Positions 8,091 to 15,362 of a stretch of DNA of 64,000 nt are shown here, piece by piece (positions within the stretch are counted from its first letter, which is position 1; each line of letters begins with the position of its first letter). Under the pieces are notes generated by a model that made no database searches, was not told where the DNA came from, and saw nothing but the letters and a program-made list of their open reading frames with translations. Where the stretch lies: assembly GCF_001280085.1 (NCBI RefSeq), contig NZ_LGED01000158.1:45310-109309 (forward strand). The letters are read 5' to 3'. The position numbers and the translations under genes were made by a program. This DNA is from Saccharothrix sp. NRRL B-16348. Lineage in GTDB: Bacteria; Actinomycetota; Actinomycetes; Mycobacteriales; Pseudonocardiaceae.

Positions 8091-9586
8091 GCGGCGGTTC
8101 GGTGCAGGGGTACAACCCGCGGACCGGTGAGCCGGTGGGCGAGGCCGTGCCGGAGACGTCGGACGTCTCGGTGGACGAGCTGGCGCGTGCCGGTGAGGCG
8201 GCGTTCCCGGCCTGGTCGTCGTTGCCGGCCGTGGAGCGGGCTTCGGTGCTGGACGCCGTGGCGGACGCTCTCGACGCGGCTTCCGCCGAGCTGGTGGAGT
8301 TGGCGGAGGCCGAGACGGCGCTGGGCGTGCCGCGGTTGACCACGGAGCTGAAGCGGACGACGAACCAGCTGCGGCTGTTCGGCGACGTGCTGCGCGAGGG
8401 CAGCTACGTGGAGGCGACGCTGGACTCGGCGAACCCGGGCATCATCCCGCCGCGGCCCGTGCTGCGGCGCATGCTCCGTCCACTGGGGACGGTGGGCGTC
8501 TTCGCCGCGTCGAACTTCCCGTTCGCGTTCTCGGTGGCGGGCGGCGACACGGCGTCCGCGCTGGCCGCGGGCTGCCCGGTGATCGTGAAGGCGCACCCGT
8601 CGCACCCCGGCACGTCGCGGGAGACGGCGCGGATCGTGGCCTCCGTCGTGCCGGCGGGCGTGTTCGGGATCGTGCACGGGCAGCAGGCCGGCGTGACGCT
8701 GGTCAAGCACCCCGCGATCAAGGCGGTCGGCTTCACCGGCTCCACCGCGGGCGGTCGCGCGCTGTTCGACCTGGCCGCCGCCCGCCCCGACCCGATCCCG
8801 TTCTACGGCGAGCTGGGCAGCGTCAACCCGACCGTGGTCCTGCCCGACGCCGCCGCCGCGCGCCCCGAGGGCTTCGCGGCCGAGTTCGTCGGCTCGCTGA
8901 CCCTCGGCGTCGGCCAGTTCTGCACCAACCCCGGCCTGCTCTTCGCCCCGGCCTCCCTCGTCCCGGCCTTGGCGGACGCCGTCACGACCACCGCGGGCGG
9001 CCCGATGCTGAACGAGCGCATGCGCGACTCGTACCGCTCCGGCACCGACGACCTGGCCTCCTCCGGCCTGGCCGACCTGGTCGCCGAGGGCAGCGCACCC
9101 GCCGAAGGCTGGAGCGTCGAACCGCGCCTCTTCCAGGTGCCGCTGGCGACGTTCGCGGACAACCTCGACAAGCTGACCGAGGAGCACTTCGGCCCGGCGG
9201 CGGTCGTGGTGACCTACGACGACCCGGCCGAACTGGAGTCCGTCCTCCCCCGGCTGCCCGGCACCCTCACCGGCACCGTGCACGCCGCCGAGTCCGAGCA
9301 CGAGCACGCGGGACGCGTCGCCGAGGCCCTGCGGCCGGTCGTGGGTCGGCTGATCTTCAACGGCTGGCCGACCGGTGTCGCCGTGGCCTGGGGCATGCAC
9401 CACGGCGGCCCGTGGCCGGCCACCACCAGCCCGCTCCACACGTCCGTCGGGGCCACCTCGATCCGGCGGTGGGTGGCACCGGTGACCTACCAGTCCTGGC
9501 CCGACGCCCTGCTGCCGGCCGAGCTGCGTGAAGGCAACCCGTTGGGCATCCCGCGCCGGGTGGACGGGGTGCTCGGAGTCCACTGA
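8087..9586 (+). CDS. 2,5-dioxovalerate (alpha-ketoglutarate semialdehyde) dehydrogenase
   Basis: 499 residues, aldehyde dehydrogenase superfamily. It would oxidise 2,5-dioxopentanoate from KdgD to 2-oxoglutarate, feeding the TCA cycle. Visible: Asn143 in ASNFPF, the general-base Glu242 in FYGELGS, the nucleophile Cys279 in GQFCTNPG and the cofactor loop GFTGSTAGGRALFDLA. The FYGELGSVNP and GVGQFCTNPG wording and the N-terminal YNPRTGE are typical of the ketoglutarate-semialdehyde group rather than of general betaine-aldehyde enzymes. The ATG at 8087 overlaps the udh stop and is preceded by GGAGG. A repeat tract and a strong terminator follow, ending the rightward operon. Confidence 0.88.
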   Translation: MSGGSVQGYNPRTGEPVGEAVPETSDVSVDELARAGEAAFPAWSSLPAVERASVLDAVADALDAASAELVELAEAETALGVPRLTTELKRTTNQLRLFGDVLREGSYVEATLDSANPGIIPPRPVLRRMLRPLGTVGVFAASNFPFAFSVAGGDTASALAAGCPVIVKAHPSHPGTSRETARIVASVVPAGVFGIVHGQQAGVTLVKHPAIKAVGFTGSTAGGRALFDLAAARPDPIPFYGELGSVNPTVVLPDAAAARPEGFAAEFVGSLTLGVGQFCTNPGLLFAPASLVPALADAVTTTAGGPMLNERMRDSYRSGTDDLASSGLADLVAEGSAPAEGWSVEPRLFQVPLATFADNLDKLTEEHFGPAAVVVTYDDPAELESVLPRLPGTLTGTVHAAESEHEHAGRVAEALRPVVGRLIFNGWPTGVAVAWGMHHGGPWPATTSPLHTSVGATSIRRWVAPVTYQSWPDALLPAELREGNPLGIPRRVDGVLGVH

Positions 9587-9596
9587 GGCTCACTGG

Positions 9597-9668
9597 CTTC
9601 GAGCGCTTCGAGCGCTTCGAGCGCTTCGAGCGCTTCGAGCGCTTCGAGCGCTTCGAGCGCTTCGAGCT
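9597..9668. repeat. Nonamer tandem repeat, CTTCGAGCG x ~8
   Basis: Seven perfect head-to-tail copies of the 9-base unit CTTCGAGCG from 9597 to 9659 and an eighth with one change (CTTCGAGCT). The array starts 11 bases after the stop codon of the dioxovalerate dehydrogenase and runs into its terminator hairpin. A unit divisible by three would tolerate copy-number change even if read through. It is too short and lacks spacers, so it is not a CRISPR array. Confidence 0.9.
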
Positions 9669-9670
9669 TC

Positions 9671-9699
9671 GGGCCGGCTCAGCTCTGCTGAGCCGGCCC
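9671..9699 (+). terminator. Intrinsic terminator of the rightward uronate operon
   Basis: GGGCCGGCTCAG (9671-9682) and CTGAGCCGGCCC (9688-9699) are a perfect 12-bp stem with a 5-base loop. No U-run follows, which is usual in actinobacterial hairpin terminators. It lies about 85 bases after the operon stop codon. Confidence 0.75.
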
Positions 9700-9724
9700 G
9701 TTCGCGCTGTTCAGGCGTGTGTGA

Positions 9725-10060
9725 TCACGGCGCGGGGAGCGGTTCGGCGAGGAAGCCCACCACCGCGTCCACGACCGCACGGGAGTCGCCGACGTGCAGG
9801 AAGTGGCTCCGGCCCTCCAACGCGACGAACCTGGTCCCTCGCTTGTTCGGCCGCGTCGATGAGGCGCTGGGCCTGTGCCAGATCCGTCGCCACGTCGAGC
9901 ACGTAGCCGGAGCTTCGCGCTTCGATCGCGCCGGGCCCTCCCGGCACCCGCCGCAACGCCGACATGTGGGTCTGCACCGTGTCCGCCGGCGGCCGATCAC
10001 CCCACACCACGTCGGTGAGCCGATCGGCGCTCACCACCTCGCCCGCCGCAACGCGAGCAC
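9725..10060 (-). pseudogene. Degraded SARP-type regulator / alpha-beta hydrolase remnant
   Basis: Reading leftward, 10050-9831 encodes GEVVSADRLTDVVWGDRPP...SGYVLDV...DLAQAQRLIDAAEQARD, unmistakably the second half of an AfsR/SARP-type winged helix plus the first residues of a BTAD domain. The frame then shifts by one, and 9850-9725 encodes GTRFVALEGRSHFLHVGDSR...VVGFLAEPL and a stop, which is the C-terminal strand and catalytic-His region of an alpha/beta hydrolase. The N-terminal third of the regulator, the rest of BTAD and most of the hydrolase are missing. The likely ancestor is either a regulator-hydrolase fusion or two adjacent genes joined by deletion. Confidence 0.6.
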
Positions 10061-10220
10061 CGCGAGCGTGGGTGGGACTCCGGGTGGGGGGCTCGGGGTT
10101 GGGCTCGGGTTCGAGTGGGCGGTCGGACGGGGGGTTGGTCGGGCCTCCTCTTCGTTTCAACCGACGTTTCAAGGTTGTGATAACGGCGTTTCCTTTGATC
10201 CGTATTCTGAGATTCACTCG

Positions 10221-11357
10221 TTAGTGGATCCAGTGATCAGCGGACGGCCTGGTCAGCGACGGGGTGGTCGACCGAGGCCGGTCGGAAGTTGGCTGGTCGC
10301 GTGCCGAGCCGGGTCTCCTGGGGTGATCCGGCTCGGCGCGTGCGGTGAACTCGGTGAAGGCGTCCGCGGTCGGTGGGTGGGTGTTCAGGGATCTCGCCTC
10401 GCGGAAGTGGCGTTCCACGGTGGTTCGAGTGGGTGCAGGTGTGTCGGCGGACGCCTTCAGGGCCAGGTCGGTGACGGTGGCCAGGGCTTCGGCGGCGTGC
10501 ACGGCCAGCTGGCAGAGCTTGCGTCTCGCCCGGTCAGGTTCCCAGTCCACGGCGGCGACGGCGTCGGTATGCAGCACGCGCACGGCGTCGGCGCGTAGAC
10601 GCAGGCGGAGCAGGTCGGCGGTTGCCAGGTACTGCGCAACGGCGTCGATGGCACCGGACATGATGCCCAACGCCACCGACGCGCCCAGCACGACGTACCA
10701 GGGCAGCACGTGGTGCACGACGGTGTCGAACGATTGACCGTCGGCACCCAGCAGGCAGTCCACGGGGACGTGGGCCGGATCTGCCCAGACGGTGGTGGAG
10801 ACTGTGCCGCGCAGGCCGATGCCCGGACGGTCAACGGGCACCAGCAGGCCCGGGGCGTTGGCGGGCACCAGCCACAACGTGGTGGTGCCGTGGGCGGCGA
10901 GGGGTGCGCTCGACCAGACGTAACTGTCGGCCTCCCCCGCCGCCACGACACCGCTCTTTCGATCACGCAGGTCCACCACGTCACCACGACGCGAAGCCGT
11001 GCCCGCCGGCAGCAGGAAGTGCGACCCCGGCGTGAAGACGGCGACCGTGCTCAGATGCCCGCCGGCCGCGACCGTCGACCGCAACGCCCGATCGCCCAAG
11101 CGGTCCAGTGCGGCCACTGCCGCGAAGTGCGAACGCAGGACCACACCCGTGCTGCCGCACGCCGCCGCGACGCGTTCGACGACGTCCGACGCCTCGGCCA
11201 GCCCGCACCCACGACCGCCGACCGCACGGGACATCGTCATGCCGAGCAGCCCGCCCAGCGCCGTGACCGACGCCCTGGGGAACGTGCCGTCACGGTCGAC
11301 GGCCGCGGCGGCGGGTGCGACCACGCCGCGGACGATCCGGTCCAGACCGGCAGCCAT
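10221..11357 (-). CDS. Acyl-CoA dehydrogenase-like flavoprotein, atypical C-terminus
   Basis: 378 residues. The order of segments is that of acyl-CoA dehydrogenases: an N-terminal helical part (GLLGMTMSRAVGGRGCGLAEASDVVERVAAACGST), a beta middle domain with a substrate/FAD loop (WSSAPLAAHGTTTLWLVP), and a C-terminal helical bundle (LGIMSGAIDAVAQYL...). Near residue 320 the family pattern VERHFREARSLNTHPPTADAF appears, but after FTEFTAR the last ~40 residues (EPDHPRRPGSARDQPTSD...) are Pro/Arg/Ser-rich and unlike the family, so the C-terminus may be altered or extended by a frameshift. I see no clear catalytic Glu. It is the last gene of the operon beginning with the PanE-family reductase; substrate unknown. 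Confidence 0.6.
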   Translation of the reverse strand: MAAGLDRIVRGVVAPAAAAVDRDGTFPRASVTALGGLLGMTMSRAVGGRGCGLAEASDVVERVAAACGSTGVVLRSHFAAVAALDRLGDRALRSTVAAGGHLSTVAVFTPGSHFLLPAGTASRRGDVVDLRDRKSGVVAAGEADSYVWSSAPLAAHGTTTLWLVPANAPGLLVPVDRPGIGLRGTVSTTVWADPAHVPVDCLLGADGQSFDTVVHHVLPWYVVLGASVALGIMSGAIDAVAQYLATADLLRLRLRADAVRVLHTDAVAAVDWEPDRARRKLCQLAVHAAEALATVTDLALKASADTPAPTRTTVERHFREARSLNTHPPTADAFTEFTARAEPDHPRRPGSARDQPTSDRPRSTTPSLTRPSADHWIH

Positions 11358-11375
11358 GCGAGCCTCCGACCGACG

Positions 11376-12914
11376 TCAGGTGGGCGGGTACAGGGAGTAC
11401 GACGGGAAGTTGCCGTAGAGCCGTTCGCCAGGCGGGCCTTCGGTGACGGCGTGCACCAACAACGGGCCGCCGACGAACGCGCCGCGCCACGACGCCCCGC
11501 GTCCGCCGAACACCTCGTCACGGTCGCCGCGTGAGCGGGCCTTGTTGTGGCCGAACTTGAACGCGTTCACCTCACCGGCCAGCCGGCGGGCGACCGCCTC
11601 GTCATCGCACGACAGCGACGCCACCAGCGCGCCGTTGCTCGCGTTCATCGCGGCCAGCAGTTCGGCTTCCGTGTCGACCAGCACGATCGTGTCCACCGGT
11701 CCGAACGGCTCGGCGTGGTGCAGCGGCGAGGACGGCGGTGGCGCCAGGATGGCGACCGGCGCGAAGTACGCCGACGTCTGCTGGTCGGGCAGGAACCGCC
11801 CGGTGTCCAGCGAACCCCGGTGCAGCGGCACGCCGCCCTTGGCGATCGCCTCGTCCACCACGTCGGCCAGTTCCTTGGCCTTGGCGTCGGTGATCAGCGG
11901 ACCGAAGTCGAGGTCCGGCAGGTCGTCGTCCGGTGAGGTGACGGCCAGCGGGTGGCCGAACGTGATCTCGCGGACGGCTTCCAGGTACACCGCGAGGAAC
12001 GAGTCGAACAACGACCGCTGCACGACGTACCGCGGGTAGGCGGTGCAGCGCTGCTTGGCGTAGTCGAACGACTTGCGCAGCTGCGGCCGCAGCGCTGCCC
12101 AGTCGCTGAACTCCCAGACGCCCCAGCAGTTCAGCCCTTCCTGTTCCAGGACGTGCCGCTTGGTGGCGTCGAGCCCGGTGACGATCTCGCCGCCGACGCC
12201 GCGCCCGCCGACGAACGACAGGCAGCCGATGTCCGGCGAGCCGACGAGCACCGGCGACAGATCGCGCCCGCCGCCGCTGACCAGGGTGAGCGGCAGGCCG
12301 TGCCGCACGGCGAGGGCGCACGCCAGGGTCAGGCAGCTGACGCCGCCGTCGGTGGGCGCTTTCGCGATGACCGCGTTGCCCGCCAACGCCTGCACGAGCA
12401 TCGCGTGCATCAGCACGCTCATCGGGTAGTTCCAGCTGGCGATGTTGCTGACCGGGCCGTGCAGCGGCGTGCGGCCGTGGAGCATGGGGTCGATCTGCTC
12501 GACGTACCACTCGACGCCTTCGACGCACCGGTCGACGTCTGCGGTCGCCAGGCGCCACGGTTTGCCGATCTCCCACACGAGCAGCAACGCGAGCAGGTCG
12601 CGGTGGGCGCGCAGGTCGGCCAACGCCGCGAGCGTGCGGGCCTTGCGCTCCTTCAACGGCACAGCGGCCCACGCGCGGTGCCGTTCGACGGCCGCCGCGA
12701 CGGCGTGCGAAGCCTCCGCGGCGTCGAGGCGGGGTGGTCCGGCGATGGTGGAGCCGTCGACGGGTGACGTGGCCTGGCCGGGCGTGCCGGTGCGCTGCCA
12801 CCTGCCGTCGACGTGGTTGAGCAGCCGGTCGTGGTGGAACGCCTCGGGCGCGGCCTTGGCGCACCGGTCGTACAGCTCGGGCCACGAAGTGCCCGGCTTG
12901 AGCATCGGGGACAT
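11376..12914 (-). CDS. Aldehyde dehydrogenase superfamily protein, divergent
   Basis: 512 residues. The NAD(P)-binding and catalytic domains are recognisable: ASWNYPMSVLMHAMLVQALAG for the cofactor Asn, a Gly-rich SFVGGRGVGGEIV and the nucleophile Cys290 in AKQRCTAYPRY. The strand that normally reads ELGG around the general base is instead VLEQEGLNCWGVWEF, so the active site is unusual although a Glu is present. The family C-terminus is also altered (SLYPPT end). It lies between the PanE-family reductase (10 bases upstream) and an acyl-CoA dehydrogenase-like gene (18 bases downstream) in one transcript headed by a TTGYATAC operator, so it is probably part of oxalate/glyoxylate-type metabolism; the substrate is not predictable. 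Confidence 0.7.
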   Translation of the reverse strand: MSPMLKPGTSWPELYDRCAKAAPEAFHHDRLLNHVDGRWQRTGTPGQATSPVDGSTIAGPPRLDAAEASHAVAAAVERHRAWAAVPLKERKARTLAALADLRAHRDLLALLLVWEIGKPWRLATADVDRCVEGVEWYVEQIDPMLHGRTPLHGPVSNIASWNYPMSVLMHAMLVQALAGNAVIAKAPTDGGVSCLTLACALAVRHGLPLTLVSGGGRDLSPVLVGSPDIGCLSFVGGRGVGGEIVTGLDATKRHVLEQEGLNCWGVWEFSDWAALRPQLRKSFDYAKQRCTAYPRYVVQRSLFDSFLAVYLEAVREITFGHPLAVTSPDDDLPDLDFGPLITDAKAKELADVVDEAIAKGGVPLHRGSLDTGRFLPDQQTSAYFAPVAILAPPPSSPLHHAEPFGPVDTIVLVDTEAELLAAMNASNGALVASLSCDDEAVARRLAGEVNAFKFGHNKARSRGDRDEVFGGRGASWRGAFVGGPLLVHAVTEGPPGERLYGNFPSYSLYPPT

Positions 12915-12924
12915 GTCGGTCCTC

Positions 12925-13908
12925 TCAGCTAGCGGCGGTGAGTGCCTTGCGCCCCAACAGGTCGATCGCGGCGTACACGCTGCGCAGGGTGGGCGCGGCG
13001 ACGCCGGTGAGCCGGGCGATCTCGACGACCGCGCCGATGATCGCGTCGGTCTCCAGCGCTTTGCCCGCTTCGAGGTCCTGGAGCATGGACGTCTTGTGGT
13101 GGCCGACGCGGTGGGCGCCGTCGATGCGCTTCTCGATGGAGACGCGGGGGTGGCAGCCGACGGCGCGGGCCACCGCGATGGTTTCGGTCATCATGAGGGC
13201 GACGAGCTCGCGGGTGTCGCGGTGCTCGCACATCTCGACCATGGTGGCGCGGGTGAGCGCGCTGAGCGGGTTGAACGCGACGTTGCCCATGAGCTTGACC
13301 CAGATGTCGTCGCGCAGGTCGGGTTCGATGGGTGCTTTGAGGCCGCCCGCGACCATGGCCTCGCTGAGTCGCGTGCCGCGCGCGGAGACGGTGCGGTCGG
13401 GTTCGCCGAGGGAGAAGCGGGTGCCCTCGACGTGCCGGATGACGCCCGGCGCCTCGATCTCGGTCGAGCAGTAGACGACGCAGCCGATCGCGCGCCGGGT
13501 GTCGAGGACGGCGCTGACGGTGCCGCCCGGGTCGACGGCCTCGATGCGGGTGCCTTCGAGGGGGTGGCCGGCGAGCCCGTGGAAGTACCACCAGGGGATG
13601 CCGTTCTGCGCGGCGACGACGGCGGTGTCCGGGCCGAGCAGGGGTGTGATGAGCGGGCCGCAGGCGGCGTACTGGTGTGCTTTGAGCCCGAGGAACACGT
13701 AGTCGACGTGGCCGATGTCGGCCGGGTCGTCGGTGGCGTGCGGTGCGGCGGTGAAGTCGCCGCGAGGGCTGTGGACCCGGACGCCGTGGCGGCGCATGGC
13801 TTCCAGGTGCGCTCCCCGTGCGACGAGGTGCACCTCCGCCCCGGCGCGGTGCAGTGCCGCGCCGACGTACGCGCCGATGGCTCCGGCTCCGAGAACTGCG
13901 ACTTTCAT
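12925..13908 (-). CDS. panE: PanE/ApbA-family reductase, candidate oxalyl-CoA reductase
   Basis: 327 residues from the ATG at 13908, preceded by GAGGG; a longer in-frame reading upstream crosses the operator and has no protein-like content. The NADP-binding GAGAIGAYVG lies at residues 7-16, with VARG marking the cofactor specificity loop, AAQNGIPWWY, the catalytic-type Lys in WVKLMGNVAFNPLSALT, and the C-terminal helical domain. Sequence alone says 2-dehydropantoate 2-reductase. However, in Methylobacterium extorquens the oxalyl-CoA reductase of oxalate assimilation (PanE2) belongs to this family, and here the gene carries the same upstream motif as the oxc, frc and formate dehydrogenase operons. 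A role making glyoxylate from oxalyl-CoA is therefore a serious alternative to pantothenate synthesis. Confidence 0.75.
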   Translation of the reverse strand: MKVAVLGAGAIGAYVGAALHRAGAEVHLVARGAHLEAMRRHGVRVHSPRGDFTAAPHATDDPADIGHVDYVFLGLKAHQYAACGPLITPLLGPDTAVVAAQNGIPWWYFHGLAGHPLEGTRIEAVDPGGTVSAVLDTRRAIGCVVYCSTEIEAPGVIRHVEGTRFSLGEPDRTVSARGTRLSEAMVAGGLKAPIEPDLRDDIWVKLMGNVAFNPLSALTRATMVEMCEHRDTRELVALMMTETIAVARAVGCHPRVSIEKRIDGAHRVGHHKTSMLQDLEAGKALETDAIIGAVVEIARLTGVAAPTLRSVYAAIDLLGRKALTAAS

Positions 13909-13930
13909 GACGTCCCTCGCCTTCGCAATG

Positions 13931-13953
13931 ATTGCATACAGTATGTTGTATGA
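13931..13953. promoter_or_regulatory. TTGYATAC operator, copy 1 (panE operon)
   Basis: ATTGCATACAGTATGTTGTAT, 22 bases upstream of the panE-family start. Shares ATTGYATACMGTAT with sites at 23833, 31921 and (inverted) 33145. The core fits the TnGTnnACnA half-palindrome typical of GntR/FCD regulators, one of which is encoded 150 bases to the right. Confidence 0.65.
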
Positions 13954-14032
13954 ACTACGCGAGCGATAGCCCCACCGGCGGCCGACGTGCGACGCCGGGA
14001 GGGCGCCACTCGGACGAGTGATCTCAAATTGC

Positions 14033-14057
14033 TTTTTGCATACGAAAATCTGTATGC
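14033..14057. promoter_or_regulatory. TTGYATAC operator, copy 2 (regulator gene)
   Basis: TTTTTGCATACGAAAATC followed by TGTATGC. The left half matches the TTTGYATACGA form shared with the site at 14937 and the right half CTGTATGC is an inverted repeat of GCATAC. It ends 42 bases before the GntR/FCD start, consistent with autoregulation. Confidence 0.6.
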
Positions 14058-14098
14058 TGAAGATCGGGCATTCCCGACACCTGCCCGAGGAGGCGACC

Positions 14099-14836
14099 GT
14101 GAGCCAGCCCAACGCGCCGCTGATCGGCGCGGGGAACACCCGTCGCGCGGCCCGCGAGTCGCTGAGCGGCGCCGCTTCCCGCAAGGTCGAGCGGCCCGCC
14201 CCGTTGCGCCAGGCCGTCTACGAGGCCCTGCTCGACCTGATCGTCAACCGTACCCTCAAGCCCGGGCAGCACCTCGTCGAGATCGAGCTGGCCGAGCACC
14301 TCGGCGTGAGCCGTCAGCCGGTGCGCGAGGCGCTGCAACGCCTGCAGACCGAGGGCTGGGTCGACCTGCGACCGGCACAGGGCGCGTTCGTGCACACGCC
14401 GACCGACGAAGAGGCCGACCAGCTCCTGTCCGTCCGCAACGTCCTGGAGACCCACTCCGCGAAGCTCGCCGCCGAGCACGCCACGGCCGAGGACGTCGCC
14501 GAGCTCAAGGCGCTGCAACGCGAGGGCGTCGAGGCGCTGAAGCAGAAGGACGTGGAACGCGTGGTCGCGGCCAACGCCGCCCTGCACGCGCGCATCACCC
14601 GGCTGTCCGGCAACGCCGTGCTGGCGGAGATGATCGCCACGGTCGACCGCCGGGTCCGCTGGTACTACGCACCGTTGGCGCTGACCCGCGGCAAGGACGC
14701 GTGGAACGAGCACGCCGAGCTGATCAAGGCGATCGCCGACCACGACCCCGAGGCCGCCGGCCGGGTGATGAACCGGCACACCGAGCGCACCCGGACGGCG
14801 TACCAGGCCCACATCGAGGGCAACGAGAGCCGCTGA
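14099..14836 (+). CDS. GntR-family regulator, FCD subfamily; proposed master regulator of the oxalate/formate genes
   Basis: 245 residues from a GTG at 14099, five bases after GAGGAGG. Residues ~35-100 are a GntR winged helix (LRQAVYEALLDLIVNRTLKPGQ...LAEHLGVSRQPVREALQRLQTEGWV). Residues ~115-235 form the all-helical FCD effector domain with three His in the expected metal-binding helices (AALHARI, EHAELIK, MNRHTER). FCD proteins bind small carboxylates or acyl-CoA-type ligands and usually repress. An operator-like motif precedes this gene and at least five other transcripts nearby. The gene stands alone between operators and ends in its own terminator. Confidence 0.85.
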   Translation: MSQPNAPLIGAGNTRRAARESLSGAASRKVERPAPLRQAVYEALLDLIVNRTLKPGQHLVEIELAEHLGVSRQPVREALQRLQTEGWVDLRPAQGAFVHTPTDEEADQLLSVRNVLETHSAKLAAEHATAEDVAELKALQREGVEALKQKDVERVVAANAALHARITRLSGNAVLAEMIATVDRRVRWYYAPLALTRGKDAWNEHAELIKAIADHDPEAAGRVMNRHTERTRTAYQAHIEGNESR

Positions 14837-14843
14837 GCGTGAC

Positions 14844-14865
14844 GGGGCCCACCACACCGGGCCCC
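14844..14865 (+). terminator. Terminator of the GntR/FCD gene
   Basis: GGGGCCC (14844-14850) and GGGCCCC (14859-14865) form a perfect 7-bp stem with an 8-base loop, beginning 8 bases after the stop codon and followed by TCTTC. Confidence 0.6.
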
Positions 14866-14936
14866 TCTTCGGAGCACCGAAGCCCAGTTCAGAACACCTG
14901 AATCGAGTACAGGTGACGGCCCTCACGCTACAAGCG

Positions 14937-14960
14937 TTTTGTATACGATAGCCTGTATTC
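14937..14960. promoter_or_regulatory. TTGYATAC operator, copy 3 (68-residue ORF)
   Basis: TTTTGTATACGATAGCCTG followed by TATTC. Nearly the same as copy 2 (TTTGCATACGAAAATCTGTATGC), with a second half-site CTGTATTC at the same spacing. It lies 130 bases before the small ORF at 15093, suggesting this transcript belongs to the same regulon and has a leader of up to ~120 bases. Confidence 0.55.
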
Positions 14961-15092
14961 TGGATGTAGCACCTCCGGCCGGTACCCCTGGTGCAAGTGC
15001 GGTCTACTGGATCGTGGAGCCGCCCCCGATGGCGCGGGCAGGCTCCGAGGAACGCTCACACCCGAGAATGAGCAAGGAAGGACTCGAGCCAG

Positions 15093-15299
15093 ATGAGTAC
15101 ACGCATGCCCGGATGGCAGCAACTCAAGCAGGCCCTGACCCGTCCGGCGGGGTTCTCCGCCGACGGCAGGCGCATCGGCCTCGGCCTGGACACCGCGATG
15201 GACGCCCAACGCCGGGAGACCGACCACGCCGTCGCGGACATCGAGCAGTACGCGAACGACCGGCGCAGCAAGGGCGAAGAGACCAGCACCATCTCCTGA
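15093..15299 (+). CDS. Small protein of unknown function behind a regulon operator
   Basis: 68 residues, MSTRMPGWQQLKQALTRP... ending ETSTIS. AAGGAAGGA lies 12 bases upstream of the ATG, a slightly long spacing. Codon third positions are strongly G/C as in real genes of this genome. The protein is hydrophilic, with an amphipathic C-terminal helix (ETDHAVADIEQYANDRRSK), no membrane segment and no cysteines. It matches no family I recognise. Because its promoter carries the same operator as the oxalate and formate genes, it may be a small accessory or regulatory protein of that pathway. It converges on the TerC gene, with a shared terminator between. Confidence 0.55.
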   Translation: MSTRMPGWQQLKQALTRPAGFSADGRRIGLGLDTAMDAQRRETDHAVADIEQYANDRRSKGEETSTIS

Positions 15300-15321
15300 C
15301 GGCCGTGGTCAGGCCCGACGA

Positions 15322-15358
15322 GGGAGCCGGACGACGCCCACAGCAACGCCCGGCTCCC
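15322..15358. terminator. Bidirectional hairpin between the small ORF and terC
   Basis: GGGAGCCGG (15322-15330) pairs perfectly with CCGGCTCCC (15350-15358) across a 19-base loop, between the stops of two converging genes (15299 and 15363). Confidence 0.55.
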
Positions 15359-15362
15359 CGGC

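Noticed and set aside
9597..9668. Possible CRISPR-like repeat
   Set aside because: Unit of 9 bases, no spacers and no cas genes; it is a simple tandem repeat.
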